Shown: in pieces, positions 20,047-33,360 of the stretch
Numbering within the stretch: the stretch's first letter is position 1
How the letters are laid out: the number at the start of each line of letters is the position of its first letter
The notes under the pieces: model-generated
Told to the model about the DNA's origin: nothing
Seen by the model: the letters and a program-made list of their open reading frames with translations, nothing else
Database searches by the model: none
Origin: Candolleomyces eurysporus
Taxonomy: Eukaryota > Basidiomycota > Agaricomycetes > Agaricales > Psathyrellaceae
DNA: 37,636 bases
Direction: 5' to 3'
Assembly (NCBI GenBank): GCA_027579435.1
Contig: JANBPK010000721.1
Location: 1-37,636 of the forward strand
Made by a program: the position numbers and the translations under genes

Positions 20047-20657
20047 TTAGATACATTGTGAATACCTGGGATCGTGAGCAGTAAGTCCGTATTAGGTCTC
20101 AGCTGCGGAAGATGAGAGCAACATACCAGTAGTTACGCTCAACACAGGTACTGCCTCGAACGCAGATACTCGGCCCGATCCACTAGATGAACCACGATTG
20201 AGATGCGCGTTTAAATAGCAGTATTGAAATAACTACGTACCCCATTTCCTCCACACTGACCGTATTTTGGGACTGTCGGCTCTTGTGATGCGAATGGANC
20301 GGAGACGCCACTACCAAGAGGCTTGGGGGTCGGNGTTGTAAGACTGGGCACCGTTGAAGACGGCACNTCAGCCGTTAGACTTGCACTGGATTGAGTGGAG
20401 TCGCGACAAGCTTGATGGCAACCACTGTTGCTTCCCTCAGGAAAATTGTTTTCCTGACGGTCTCCAACCTTCTCCGGTATACTGTCCATACGACAAGGAC
20501 CGACGAAATGGGTTTGCTTCTGAATTAGACCGANTCCTAGAGAGTATNGCTCAGAGTCGTCGNTGATCCCCAATTGGTCTCCAACGGTGGTGGGAAGTCC
20601 TAGTGCGGATAGGGGAGAAAAGACGATAAAAGCAAACAGCGCACAGAGTGGGACCAT
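20047..20657 (-). CDS. Small secreted protein with C-terminal CBM1 (cellulose-binding) module
   Basis: Three exons: 20657-20241, 20182-20127 and 20065-20047, giving 163 aa. A signal peptide (MVPLCALFAFIVFSPLSALG) is followed by about 60 residues with three cysteines (GPCRMD, SGCHQAC) that match no catalytic domain I know. A Ser/Thr/Pro linker and a CBM1 follow. The CBM1 is assembled across all three exons: YGQCGGNG, then WIGPSICVRGSTCVERNYW, then YSQCI. It has the four cysteines and three aromatic positions of the family. CBM1 modules bind crystalline cellulose and are usually attached to fungal hydrolases; here no enzyme domain is present. The final exon is only 19 nt. Several Ns lie in the N-terminal part. 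It could be a cellulose-binding effector or a truncated enzyme. Confidence 0.85.
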
Positions 20658-20710
20658 AGCTCGAGAACNNACGGGGGAAAAGAAAAGGACTCCCGTAAAG
20701 GTCGTGCCAG

Positions 20711-20718
20711 TATTTATA
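20711..20718 (-). promoter_or_regulatory. TATA box of the CBM1 gene
   Basis: The coding strand reads GGTATAAATACTGG, 54 nt upstream of the ATG at 20657. Confidence 0.65.
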
Positions 20719-21042
20719 CCAGGCACCGCGTTAAAAATACAATCTGGATGGCATGAATGAAGCTGNGGTCGACTGGCCTTGGCGAACAAAAATAACACAT
20801 TCATGTCTGATACCCAGCAGAGACGGGTAGGCATCACGTATATGGCGTTGGAGCAATTATCGGCCGCCTGAAGATGCCAGTCCCTGTGGAGAGCATTGNG
20901 AAGAATATCAGATCTGGGGTTCACTTGGACACTTGACAAGATCAGGTAATGACGTCAGTCTATANATGGTAAAACATGGNGACACACTCTACAGGATGTC
21001 AAGAAATGCTAGCGCATCTAGTCGCGCATTTAGAGCTAAGTA

Positions 21043-23214
21043 TTACCACTCTCCATCGAATCCAACAAAGCCTAGCANATCCCATCAGCAAACATCCAAT
21101 NAANAAGAGNCCGAAGCACTTACCAGTGAGNAAGAAGACGTGGAAATACTTCTTCTTCTCCAATGACGAGCACCAATTCCAAGCACTAGTCAACCGTCCG
21201 TCGATACAACTGCCGGCATCGAAGAAGTTATCCGCNCCNGAGCCATCAAATCCATGTCTNAAGAAATCTCCCAAGATTTCCTTGGTCAATTTCTCGGGCG
21301 AACCATACTCTTCGTCTATATATTTCCGAATACCAGGTTTCTGCGCCAAGGAAGGAATCTGGGAAACGGTGTTGCAAATCGGAAGAAGGATGCGGTAAAT
21401 TTGAGTGTACTTGTCGATGAAGAGGAGGGCGTTGGGGACGTTGTGGTCACCCATATGAATAACACTTGACCCGATCCATGACCCGACGCTCTTCTGCGCC
21501 TTGTTGAGAATCGAGTGCATCATACGGGAGGTTTTCGGGGCACCTTGGACGCGGTTCAGGCCTTGGCCGGTATCGCGAAGTCGGTAAGGCACATTTTCTG
21601 ACAGAAGGTCCTGCTCGGCAAGCGACCAGAGGTGGAACATATCTAAGATATCAAGGTGAACACGTAGCATTGTTTTCGGGACAGGCAGACACTCACCATG
21701 CAGAATCTCCCTCCACAACGTCAAACTCTGCAAGACGTAGGCGTACTGTTTGCTGTGGTCATGCGACAGCCTGGCACCTCCCCTCCCACTTCGAATGGCT
21801 AAACTCGAGAGCGGATCCTTGGCTTGCGTAGGATGGAAGAACTCCTTGAGATAGGTGATCATTCTATCGCAAGGATCTCGGTTCGCTCGCAGGAACGCGT
21901 GGTTGTCGCCGATGGAATACAGGCATTGTCGGACTTGCTCTTGTGAAAGACCCCGTCGTTCATATCGCGATGATAGCTGCTCAATGGCNCTTTCCTTGCT
22001 CCTAATATCCTTCTGAACCTCTCTCCTCAGCCGACCCTCAGAATATATTTCCTGGGTAGCGACNGTGATCAGGTCGTCCCGGAGGAGGTCAAGAGCATCG
22101 TGCTCTTCCAAAACAGAGTACACAGTCTTGATTGGCTTAACGCATGTAAAGTTGAGCATGTCTTTAACCTCGGGATTTTGACTATCCTANAGGTNAGGCA
22201 TCAGAACAATGAAGGTAAATAGGAAGTNTTCTTACTCACCTGAAGAATGTAGATCAACTTGCCGTAAGTCGTTCTCATCTTGTCAGGATTCATGATTTTA
22301 TGTCGTCGGCCCAATTCAAAGACTTTCTGGTAAAAATCGGCGTTTGTCTCGAAATCCCTGTCCGTGAACAGTTCCTGGCCGAGCTTGTAGTCCGCCGAGA
22401 GCAAGAGCCCCGACATGATTGCACACAACTCTCGAATTTGATGCACAATCCTCTTCGTCTTCGAAAGCCCAAAGCCGATGATGTCAATCTTGTCGGTGTA
22501 TTCGGAGACAGTGAGGGTGGCTTCTAGCAGGCGAAGATACTTGCGTTCGCCGATAGTCAACCGGAGGGGGATATATTGTGCACGTTCGAGGAACCATTCG
22601 CCCACAGCGTCGCCCACTCCGGGTTGCAGCCGAGTTCCAGATGAAGGTGCTGGCGTCACTTGGACGGGTTCCCAGTCTTCGTCTGCATCCGAACCTTCCG
22701 CGTCTTCGTCCTCTTCGTCAACTTTCATCTGGGAAAATTAGAGGCAGGAAAACTCTGGAGGAGATGTATTAACGTACCTTGTCACCATCTTCGTCTTGTT
22801 CTTCAGCATTAGAGTCCGCGCCGTTCGTCCCATCTGCTGGCTTCGAGATCGGCTTTGTTGTATGGGTCTTCCTAGAGCCCTTTCTATGTTGTGCAGCAAA
22901 GCAAACTTCGCAAAAGTGGTCTGCACACGTCTCGCAAATCAAGTCGGCAGGCTGGTCTGGTCCCGAGTTTGGCGAAGATGAGAGGAGCACTGCGCCACGA
23001 ACGAACAACGGGGCGTACCTTCACATTCAATACAATACCCTTCNAGGACAGGCTTATCAGCGGTCTCTTCATCCCACCCCTCAGCTCTTGACGACGTCTC
23101 TATTTTGTCATGATGTTCGCTGAGAATATTCTCTAGGGTGAACGTTGCCAACGTGGGGGCCGCGTTGCCATTGACTTCGGTGTCGGCTGGACCAGGCTGA
23201 GCGTCGGACGACAT
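21043..23214 (-). CDS. DUF2009 (UPF0652) protein with N-terminal B-box-like zinc finger
   Basis: A conserved eukaryotic protein of unknown function. Six exons: 23214-23019, 22956-22778, 22728-22240, 22186-21697, 21642-21124 and 21071-21043, all GT-AG, summing to 633 aa. Near residues 60-100 is a B-box-like zinc finger: CIECEDQPADLICETC, DHFCEVC, then QHRKGSRKTH. An acidic linker leads into the DUF2009 region, with MNPDKMRTTYGKLIYILQ, CVKPIKTVYSVLEEHDALDL, CLYSIGDNHAFLRANRDPCD, SGRGGARLSHDHSKQYAYVL, PYRLRDTGQGLNRVQGAPKT, GSSVIHMGDHNVPNALLFID, DNFFDAGSCIDGRLTSAWNW and the conserved end GFVGFDGEW. The last exon (29 nt) is needed to reach that ending. Ns fall mostly at third positions or in introns. 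The zinc finger suggests a ubiquitin-related or scaffold role, which is inference. Confidence 0.9.
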
Positions 23215-23530
23215 TTCTCAGCAATTTTTATACGCCAGGTCTTGGGTAGCAGATATCTCGAGCTCTANAGTCTAATCAAGAGGGACTGAAGGAGGCGGTT
23301 GTGGTCAAGGNGGGTAAATTTGTGTGCACATTGTGACGGTGGCGNCGTTCAATAAATTTATTCAAACTGATCGGCCTATTGATCTGAACATCCCGCCGTT
23401 TAGGAAACTGCAATGACGCAAACGGNTANTAACATAGCTTGGAAAGACCTATTATTAAAGCGTGTATGTAGGTGTGGTACATATCTGACGAAATTCAGAA
23501 ATCCTACATGAAGCCAAGATGAAGATATTG
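23215..23530. other. Intergenic gap between two minus-strand genes
   Basis: These 316 bp hold the promoter of the DUF2009 gene and the 3' flank of the STIMATE-like gene. I see no gene or distinct motif. Confidence 0.5.
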
Positions 23531-25064
23531 TCATGATAATCTGCGTGGTCGTTGCTGGTGCTGGATTCCAATACTACCNTCCCGATCATGTCCAGGAACC
23601 TTGGGGTCAGTGGGAGGGANACGACTCTCCCATCCATCGTCACCATCATCATCCCAAGAGGCAGCCCAGTCGTCCTGCGTCGAGACAATAGGATTCACGT
23701 GAGTTGCAGGAAGNTCNGGGGTTTTCGTTCCGCGCAATGAAGAGTGAGGNCTATGCGATCGGGATGCGGGGTTGCTAGCTTTCTCCCGAAGGGAATGATG
23801 CTTGGAGAGCTTGGTNCTCTCTTTAATGCGACTGGAAGACGAAGAGGAGGAAGATGTAACGCTGCTCGAAAGGCTGGGGGGATATGCGTGTCGTTCATGG
23901 GCTTGATCTCTCGCAGAAGTGTCGATGGACTTGTGCTCGTCGTCGTCTGGAGTGGTCATTCCGGTGGTGTACGACTTGGCGCGTGAGTCCCGACCAGAAT
24001 CAAGGGTGGAATGCGAGGGACGATTGGACAACTGGTTCTCGACATCTCCACGCCGATAGTGGTCATCGTCTTCATCATCATCAGGAGCATTGAATAATGG
24101 TTCGCGATCAGGGTGNGCAGTGTCCTCNGAGTCGGGTTCGAGAGCCACTGGTCCTGAGGATGCCTTGACAATCGAGTCGATAAGCCAGAATTGGAGGACG
24201 TTCATTGCGATGGGGAAGATTCCCATAACACTAAGAATGGTACGTCAAGAAGACGTCATTGAAAGCAAGAGACCAACTTACAAGACNACTTGCAGTGCGT
24301 CCCCGTCCCCAGTCCACGTCCAGCTAAGCAACCACTCTCCAATCTTGAANATTCCTGGGAACAGAACGAGCAGAAGGATNACNGCNAGCTTCATTGCTGT
24401 AAGGGCNACGACATATGTCGCAGCCTGACGACACCAATAGTTGAGAGACGGCGGGTTGCCATAAACTCCAGATTCGAATCCCTTGAGGCCCAGTTTCTCG
24501 GAAAATAGGAAGGTGAGTGCATGAAGGACGCCATAAATAATACCGACACCTGATAACAAGATTATCAGAGATGTTGACGGGTAGTAATCGTGGACGAGGA
24601 CGAACCAAGAGTAGTGTCGATTAGAATATTGAGAAAGTATGAAACGCAAGCATTTCCCGAAGTAGCATCGGAAATGACACCGGAAATGAGGACATTGAGG
24701 CCATGAACGAACATTTGGCCGAAAACTTGTTTTGAAACATCGAAGAGCCTAAATGTAATGAGCCTGCGGTCNATGAATGTGCCATTGGCCTCATGTCTNA
24801 AACGCACCATATTCTCCATGGCCGCATTGGCTTTTCTCGGTGCCTCTTGTACACCAAAGATAGAATAACGAAAACACCCATCAAGGCCTGTACGACCTAA
24901 AAGACAAATTGGGTGAGCAAGAATGTAGTAGGACGACATGAGGCGCAACATACCAGCGCAGTGGGGCCAAGAAGTTGGCATGACGGGGCGTCAACATCTG
25001 GGTACCCGTCTAGCAAGCCAGTTGTATTTGCGGGTCTAGGGACTGCTGCGTCTGATAGAGACAT
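23531..25064 (-). CDS. STIMATE/TMEM110-type membrane protein
   Basis: The family includes human STIMATE (an ER protein promoting STIM1 activation and store-operated calcium entry) and yeast vacuolar membrane protein YPL162C. Five exons: 25064-24954, 24896-24808, 24748-24606, 24549-24282 and 24230-23531; the sum is 436 aa. After a short N-terminus (GYPDVDAPSCQLLGPTAL) the membrane core reads VVQALMGVFVILSLVYKRHR, then PWRIWLFDVSKQVFGQMFVH, GLNVLISGVISDATSGNACV, SYFLNILIDTTLGVGIIYGV, FESGVYGNPPSLNYWCRQAA, FPGIFKIGEWLLSW and MGIFPIAMNVLQFWLIDSIV. Several transmembrane segments are evident. The C-terminal 190 residues are hydrophilic, acidic and Ser-rich and should face the cytosol. One donor is GTTCGT, weaker than the rest, but needed for frame. 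Fungi lack a clear STIM/Orai pair, so the molecular role here is open. Confidence 0.88.
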
Positions 25065-25334
25065 TTGGACAACGCGACGGACGTCGACGACGACGCCGTT
25101 TTGGAGTGAGTGTAACCGGTGATGAAGGCTGTAGGCAGCCCACTGACACCCAGCTGCGGCGGGTCCCGATTTGGACCAGACACGCTGATCTAAGCCTCAG
25201 CAATATCGCACTGCATTCCTCTCTTTCGTTGCTACCACCTCCACGACGCCTGACACGACACCAGACTGCGCATAGAAGCTGCATAAAGAGCCATAAACTA
25301 GAATCTCAAGAATAATCCATAACCCCAGCTTACC

Positions 25335-28177
<2,843 letters not shown>

Positions 28178-28545
28178 ATCGTAAATTTGGGGTGTAGNCG
28201 TTTTCTGACGGGCATAGCACATAACTACGGTCTCACTGGTACACAAGCGAAGGACTTTTTTGTAACACATTGGATAGCATTTTTCATATTCAGAATGAGA
28301 CAGGGACCCACCCTAGTGACGGGGGATGTGAGAGTCGAGGATTGGAAACTCGTGTTCTAGGCATTGCAGGGGCCTGGAGGCTGGAGAGTGATCGACTACT
28401 AAATTAGGTTCCGGGCGTCATATGTTATAAGAGGCCCATTTCCTTCCTCTTTGCGTCGTCCTCTACATATTTCCACCGTTGCCATTTGTTTTGGCTCTCC
28501 ATCCTCCCCTGTTTTCTTGTTTCTCGAATTTTCTCGGTCTTGATC
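28178..28545. other. Intergenic gap between SEC18 and the inhibitor-2 gene
   Basis: These 368 bp contain the SEC18 3' flank and the promoter of the next gene on the same strand. A pyrimidine-rich stretch precedes the downstream ATG (near 28440-28540), common in fungal promoters. No gene seen. Confidence 0.5.
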
Positions 28546-29698
28546 ATGTCTGTCGTCGAGGAGAGGCCTCCGGCTCACCAACCACATATGCCCCACCGCC
28601 GTTCATCGTCGGCTTCGTACCCTATGCCAAAGGGGATCTTGAAGAATGCGCCACATTCTTCGAGTGGGCAGCAGCAGCAACAACAGCAACAGTACGTATC
28701 TCTCTCCCTCTTTCTCTCGTTGTTGTCATTGGGGCTGGATGCTGATCAACGGTGCGATTGATTGTCCCCTCTACGGTCAACAGTAGCTTGCAATGGGACG
28801 AAGAGAACCTGGCTCTCACAGAGATCAACAAGGATAGTTTGATGAAAATCACAGAACCCAAGACGCCATTTGTCAGATATAATCCATTGACGGATGAAGT
28901 TGAAGGAGGTGCGTGTGCTCATTCACCTTGGAGTCTATCTTTGCCTAACCACCCGCCACAATCAACGCCGCTCTCCCCTGCAGACATCCCGGATCTTAAC
29001 CTATCGAGCGGGTACAGCTCGCACGGGTCGCATAGCGAACCCAACTCGCCGCAGTTTGCGCATTCGCCTACGCCCCTGCAGCAGGATGCGTCGTCAGGTC
29101 CCCCGTCGAGGAGGACGTCGATCTCGAGTACTGGAAGGCCTGGCACAGGCAACTCGGGCACATCGAGTCGGAGCACGAGCTTCAACCTGCCCAATGAGGC
29201 TCGTAAAGAAATCCATCTCGATGGCGAATCTGCAGGAGCCGATGAAGTGGAAGTGGAGGAGGAAATGGACGAAGAGAGTGCGTATTTCACGTTTCCCCCC
29301 CTTGGCAGGGTGCATTGACTGATAATGCGGGTTTCTCGTTCTCTGTTATATAGCCGCCGCGAAACACGCTGCATTCGTCCGTGCGAGGAAAGGGCACTAC
29401 TCGAACGAAGCGGAAGCCATGAAGGTCAGTCGAGCAAAGAGATTATTGTTGAAATGGAACTCGTGGCTCAAGCGCATCCGGAATGTCTTTCCTACTACAG
29501 CGCGCCGCACAGCTGATGGAAGATGAGGATGATGAAGGTGATGTGTCGGGATCCAACGCGCCTTCGGATATTAACGACGACGATTCAACGTATGGTTATG
29601 ATGATGATGGGGAGAAGCCGCGAGTCATCCCTCCTGTCCCTCCTCTGCCCAAATTGAACGGGAAGAACGCCGCCGCTGGGCCATCGTCTTCCGGGTGA
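28546..29698 (+). CDS. Protein phosphatase 1 inhibitor-2 (IPP-2/Glc8) family
   Basis: Inhibitor-2/Glc8 proteins bind and modulate the PP1 catalytic subunit. Five exons: 28546-28691, 28784-28908, 28984-29277, 29354-29424 and 29501-29698; the sum is 277 aa. The three PP1-binding pieces are visible: [10 protein letters not shown] (KGILK motif), [20 protein letters not shown] with [12 protein letters not shown], and [20 protein letters not shown], the HYNE-like helix. A Gln run ends exactly at the first intron, and the middle and C-terminus are Ser-rich and acidic, as expected for this mostly disordered family. The ATG at 28546 gives a short leader before KGILK, as in other fungi. Confidence 0.92.
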
Positions 29699-30085
29699 TG
29701 ATATGCCTCTTTTTTTAATGATTCGCAAATGGAACTCGAATTAATCTCGTGTATTTTTACATGGTGCCATTTCTTGCTTCATACCGGGACTATTGCCAGC
29801 CTTGTACATGTACTCCTTCCCTTATTTCCTTATGCCTCCATTCAAGGCTACCACTTCCATGTATTATGTTTCGGCCTCAATGTCAATGGGCCTTTGTTCT
29901 CTGATAAATGAGGAGGAGCGATCAGATAAGATATGTGGCGGAAGTCTTCCANAAACCTTCCCGGGCGGCGCGATCGCAAGAAATTTTGTGTCCGTTCGTG
30001 ACCGACCATGTCGCTCCAAATCCCGAAGATGTCTAGACATACATATTCCTTCACCATTACCATCGTCATCTCGTCCTAGTACCCT
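29699..30085. other. Intergenic gap between inhibitor-2 and MTD1
   Basis: These 387 bp contain the inhibitor-2 3' flank and the MTD1 promoter. Small overlapping frames are not conserved in any way I can see. One N at 29952. Confidence 0.5.
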
Positions 30086-31716
30086 ATGGCCGCCCCAGCT
30101 CCTGCCGCTGCCCCCGCAGGCAAAGGTATACTTTTGAAAGCCGACCCCATAGCGGGGGCCTATCGGGATGAGGTGAAGAGTATGCTCGCGCAGGCGTCAA
30201 CGAAGCCCAAGCTCGTTGGGATATTGTCCACGTCCTCCGAGCCGAGCAAGTTTTATGCCGAATTCACAAGGAGGCAGTGTGAGGAGCTCGGAGTGGAGTT
30301 TGTGTTGAAGAAGACGGGTGCTGCGCTCGAGGCCGAGTTGGGCGAGGGGGAGGGTGTCGAGGAGGCAATTATTGAGGCGAATGAGGATGAGAGCGTGAAT
30401 GGGATCATGGTGTGTTCATTTTCATCTTTTTACTCGAAGAGTTTTGGGTTGACCGGATGTGTGCAGGTGTATTTCCCGATTTTCGGACCTCAGCAGGACC
30501 ATTATTTGCACCAGGTGCGTCTGCGAAGCTAGACCCAGTTCCAGATGATAATAACTTGAGGGATGGATAGGTCGTATCACCCTTGAAGGACGTTGAGGGT
30601 TTGCACTTCAAGTTCCACTATAACCTCTACCACAAGTAAGATTGCTTTCCATCGCCCCTCTCCAAACTTGTCACCCGAAACTCAATTCACCCTCTCGTCT
30701 AGTATCCGGTTCTTGAACCCGAAATCACTCCTGGAAACCGTCACCGCTCCTTCGGGGCAGAAGACCTCAACCATCGACGGCGAGGTGCCGCCCCCAGGGA
30801 TGGTCAAGTCCATCATCCCTTGCACGCCCCTTGCTATCGTCAAGTGCCTTGAATACCTCGGAGTGTACAACAGAATCCTTCCGTATGGTGATCGAGCTTA
30901 CGGGAAGACGATTACTGTTATCAATCGGTGCGTAGTAATTCCAATTCCTGGGCCTCGGCTTCGTTTTTTATTCGAGGCTCAGAGGAACGAAGTAAGAGCG
31001 CTAATATAACGCTGTGTAATGAATATGATAAAACAGGTCCGAAGTCGTAGGACGGCCCCTTGCTGCGCTGCTTTCTAACGACGGAGCGAGGGTCTTTTCT
31101 GTCGATATCGACTCCATCCAGGTGAGCCAAACTCCTTCTGGCTAGTATTGGCTATATTTTACCCCCGGGGTATGATAAACTGAATTACTAACTTATCGGA
31201 TTAAAACGCAGGAATATAACAAACGCCCGCGGATCGCGACGACCACTACCGCCACCAACGCTGCGGACTCGGGGGAGACGAAAACCTCAGTGCAGCAGCG
31301 ATACCACCCCCGGCATGTCGTACATCCGTGCCACCTTTCCCTGCAGGAGGTGTTGGCGCAGTCTGACGTAGTCGTTTCTGCCGTGCCGAGCGCTTCGTAT
31401 AAGGTTAAGACGGAGTGGCTGAAGGATGGGTGTATCTGTTTGAATGTAGCCGCAGATAAGAATTTTGAAAAGGATGTCCGGGATAAGGTGAGCGGTGTTA
31501 CGGGGATTCGCTTCGGTTTGACAGTGATGACTGACCTGGATGATGCTTTGTAGGCCTCGATATACGTCCCTGCCGTTGGGAAAGTGACGATCCTGATGTT
31601 GCTCAGGAATTTGTGAGTAGTCCAATGTTTTGCTAGTCCTACTTGAATGAAGCTTGACTTGATATATTAGGCTACGACTTCAGCAATACCAGCGAATCCA
31701 GGAAGAGTCCAACTAA
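30086..31716 (+). CDS. MTD1: NAD-dependent methylenetetrahydrofolate dehydrogenase (Mtd1)
   Basis: Mtd1 oxidises 5,10-methylene-THF to methenyl-THF with NAD+ in the cytosol, feeding one-carbon units to purine synthesis. Eight exons: 30086-30409, 30467-30514, 30571-30635, 30703-30927, 31037-31121, 31212-31487, 31554-31612 and 31671-31716, giving 375 aa. It follows the yeast protein closely: GIMVYFPIFGPQQDHYLHQV, DVEGLHFKFHYNLYHNIRFL, SIIPCTPLAIVKCLEYLGVY, the cofactor-binding segment VINRSEVVGRPLAALLSNDG, VFSVDIDSIQ, SDVVVSAVPSASYKVKTEWL, ASIYVPAVGKVTILMLLRNL and a short end LRLQQYQRIQEESN. It is somewhat longer than the 320-aa yeast enzyme, mostly through an Ala/Thr insertion at the start of exon 6. 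Exon 2 is a neat 48 nt (16 codons). Confidence 0.95.
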
Positions 31717-32152
31717 AAGCAAAAGTCCTTATTTCCAACTGAAGAATAAAAAGAATAACTCGGAGCGAAGATTAAGTAGAAGTGTGTATATTATACTAGG
31801 ATTTATAGCATGACGATTGATTCCCAAATATGCTGCTGCTGCTGACTGACTGACTGACTACTGAAACTACTAGAACCATGGAGTCGAGATAGTTTAACCC
31901 AACTAACTCGCCGCTGCTTCTATGTATTACAAACGCGGTAACGGGGAAGTATGTCAATGAGGATATCGTGGTAAGGTAGGTAAGGAGAGAGGGGAATAAT
32001 TGATTATCGGTGTGAGTTTGGTGTGTTGGTGGCCTTTTCTCGGAGGTTCGTTCGGTACGTGGACACATTATCCGAGAACCTGCGATCCTCCAGCCTCCAT
32101 GGAGAGAAAGGGAGAAACCCATCGCATCGCAGCAGAGGGGCGGGGGCTTAAT
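31717..32152. other. Convergent 3' region between MTD1 and ORM gene
   Basis: These 436 bp carry both 3' flanks. Apart from the microsatellite at 31831-31859 I see nothing distinct; short frames are unsupported. Confidence 0.5.
31831..31859. repeat. Compound microsatellite
   Basis: Four TGC units followed directly by about four TGAC units, in the shared 3' region of two convergent genes. Likely length-variable between strains. Confidence 0.8.
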
Positions 32153-33152
32153 TTACTTGAAACGTGATTCTGTAAAATCGGCAGCGGTGATCTCGACACG
32201 GGGGGTCGACACACCAGAGGGGAAGCTCGGTGTCGTCGGGGTGGCCATTCCAGATGCAGTCGTCGAGTCGTCGGACATGAACCTGACTCTCTGCCGGTGC
32301 AGCTGTGCAATGCAACGTTAACGTACAAAGAACAAGTAAGCGGAGGGGCTCTCAACGTCATAGTGATGATGCGACGCAACGTACCTGAGGCAGTTTGGGG
32401 ATTAGTACGAAGACGACGGTCGTTAGATTGATAGCGAAGAGCCACGGATTGTAGTTTGTGTAGTGCGTTGAAGCGAGGAAGCTAATGCACAGTAAGAGAA
32501 AAGAAGAGGCGGGAGTTAGCAGTGGGTTCGGATGAGCGGAAGTGGCACCACTGCGGTCACGTACAGCGTTATGGGCACACAAATCAGCCACTTCTTGGCT
32601 GGTGTGTACTGTGCGCCGTCGTCAATTTGTTCCCAGAGGGTGAGCTCGTCGTAGGCGCCTGAGTGGAGGTTGTCTCCGAAGGGGATGCCGGTTACCCAGT
32701 GGAACATCAAGTACGACACCTGCCAAGGAAAGAGACGGACGGCGAAGCGGTTTAGCTAGATATTCGGGAGCAGAAATGGGTAGTGGAATAGCGCACCGCA
32801 AGATACATGAGATTGACCAGCGTCCAGCTTATCTGCTGGGTCATTCCGGGGATGGTGTCGATGCAGATTTTGCCACATAGGATGAGCACGACATGGATTA
32901 GCCAGGCACCTGTTAACGCAGCGAATTGAGCCCAGAAACTGCGAAAGCCACGGCCTGCCACGCACCCTTTGCGTTAACCCAATCTGCATTAATGTTCATG
33001 TAAACATTGCGGTCAAGGACCTCTTCCACACGATCTCCTACATGCTCGACCTTGACGATGCTGTTGCTGCGACCTCTTGAGCGCAGGGCCTTTGGCTGNG
33101 GAGGCTCTGCGAGGTTGAGAGGAGGTAGTTTGACTGTNCTTGTGCGAGCCAT
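32153..33152 (-). CDS. ORMDL family regulator of serine palmitoyltransferase
   Basis: Orm proteins sit in the ER membrane, bind serine palmitoyltransferase and restrain sphingolipid synthesis; yeast Orm1/2 are released by phosphorylation of the N-terminus. Five exons: 33152-32966, 32909-32797, 32719-32565, 32481-32385 and 32302-32153; 233 aa. The cytosolic N-terminus has Arg/Ser-rich RSRGRSNSIVKVEH, a plausible kinase target, then EEVLDRNVYMNINADWVNAK and the membrane core: GAWLIHVVLILCGKICID, TQQISWTLVNLMYLAVSYLM, FHWVTGIPFGDN, LTLWEQIDDGAQYTPAKKWL, THYTNYNPWLFAINLTTVVF, VLIPKLPQLHR. The C-terminal tail after PKLPQ is about 50 residues, longer than in yeast or human, and Ser/Thr/Pro-rich. 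An in-frame ATG at 33305 exists, but 33152 gives the usual N-terminal length and leaves a 208-bp promoter. Confidence 0.93.
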
Positions 33153-33360
33153 GGCGGAGGGAAAGGGGTATTGGGATTGGGAGCGGACAGGAAAAGGCCG
33201 TTNGCCGTCACGGTGCAAGCTTTTGACCTTTGCCGGGGTCACAGCTGCCATCGGACTTGGCCGAGCCGCCTGCCTTTTTTGTCGTGTGCCCCTGTTCGAC
33301 GCCACGGTTGGCCAGCTCTTGGTCTCCTCCGTAAATTATTTTATTCTACGCACCCTCCNT
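33153..33360. promoter_or_regulatory. Bidirectional promoter between ORM and virilizer-like genes
   Basis: Only 208 bp separate the two divergent ATGs at 33152 and 33361. No clear TATA box for either side. Short size suggests shared control, which is inference. Confidence 0.5.
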
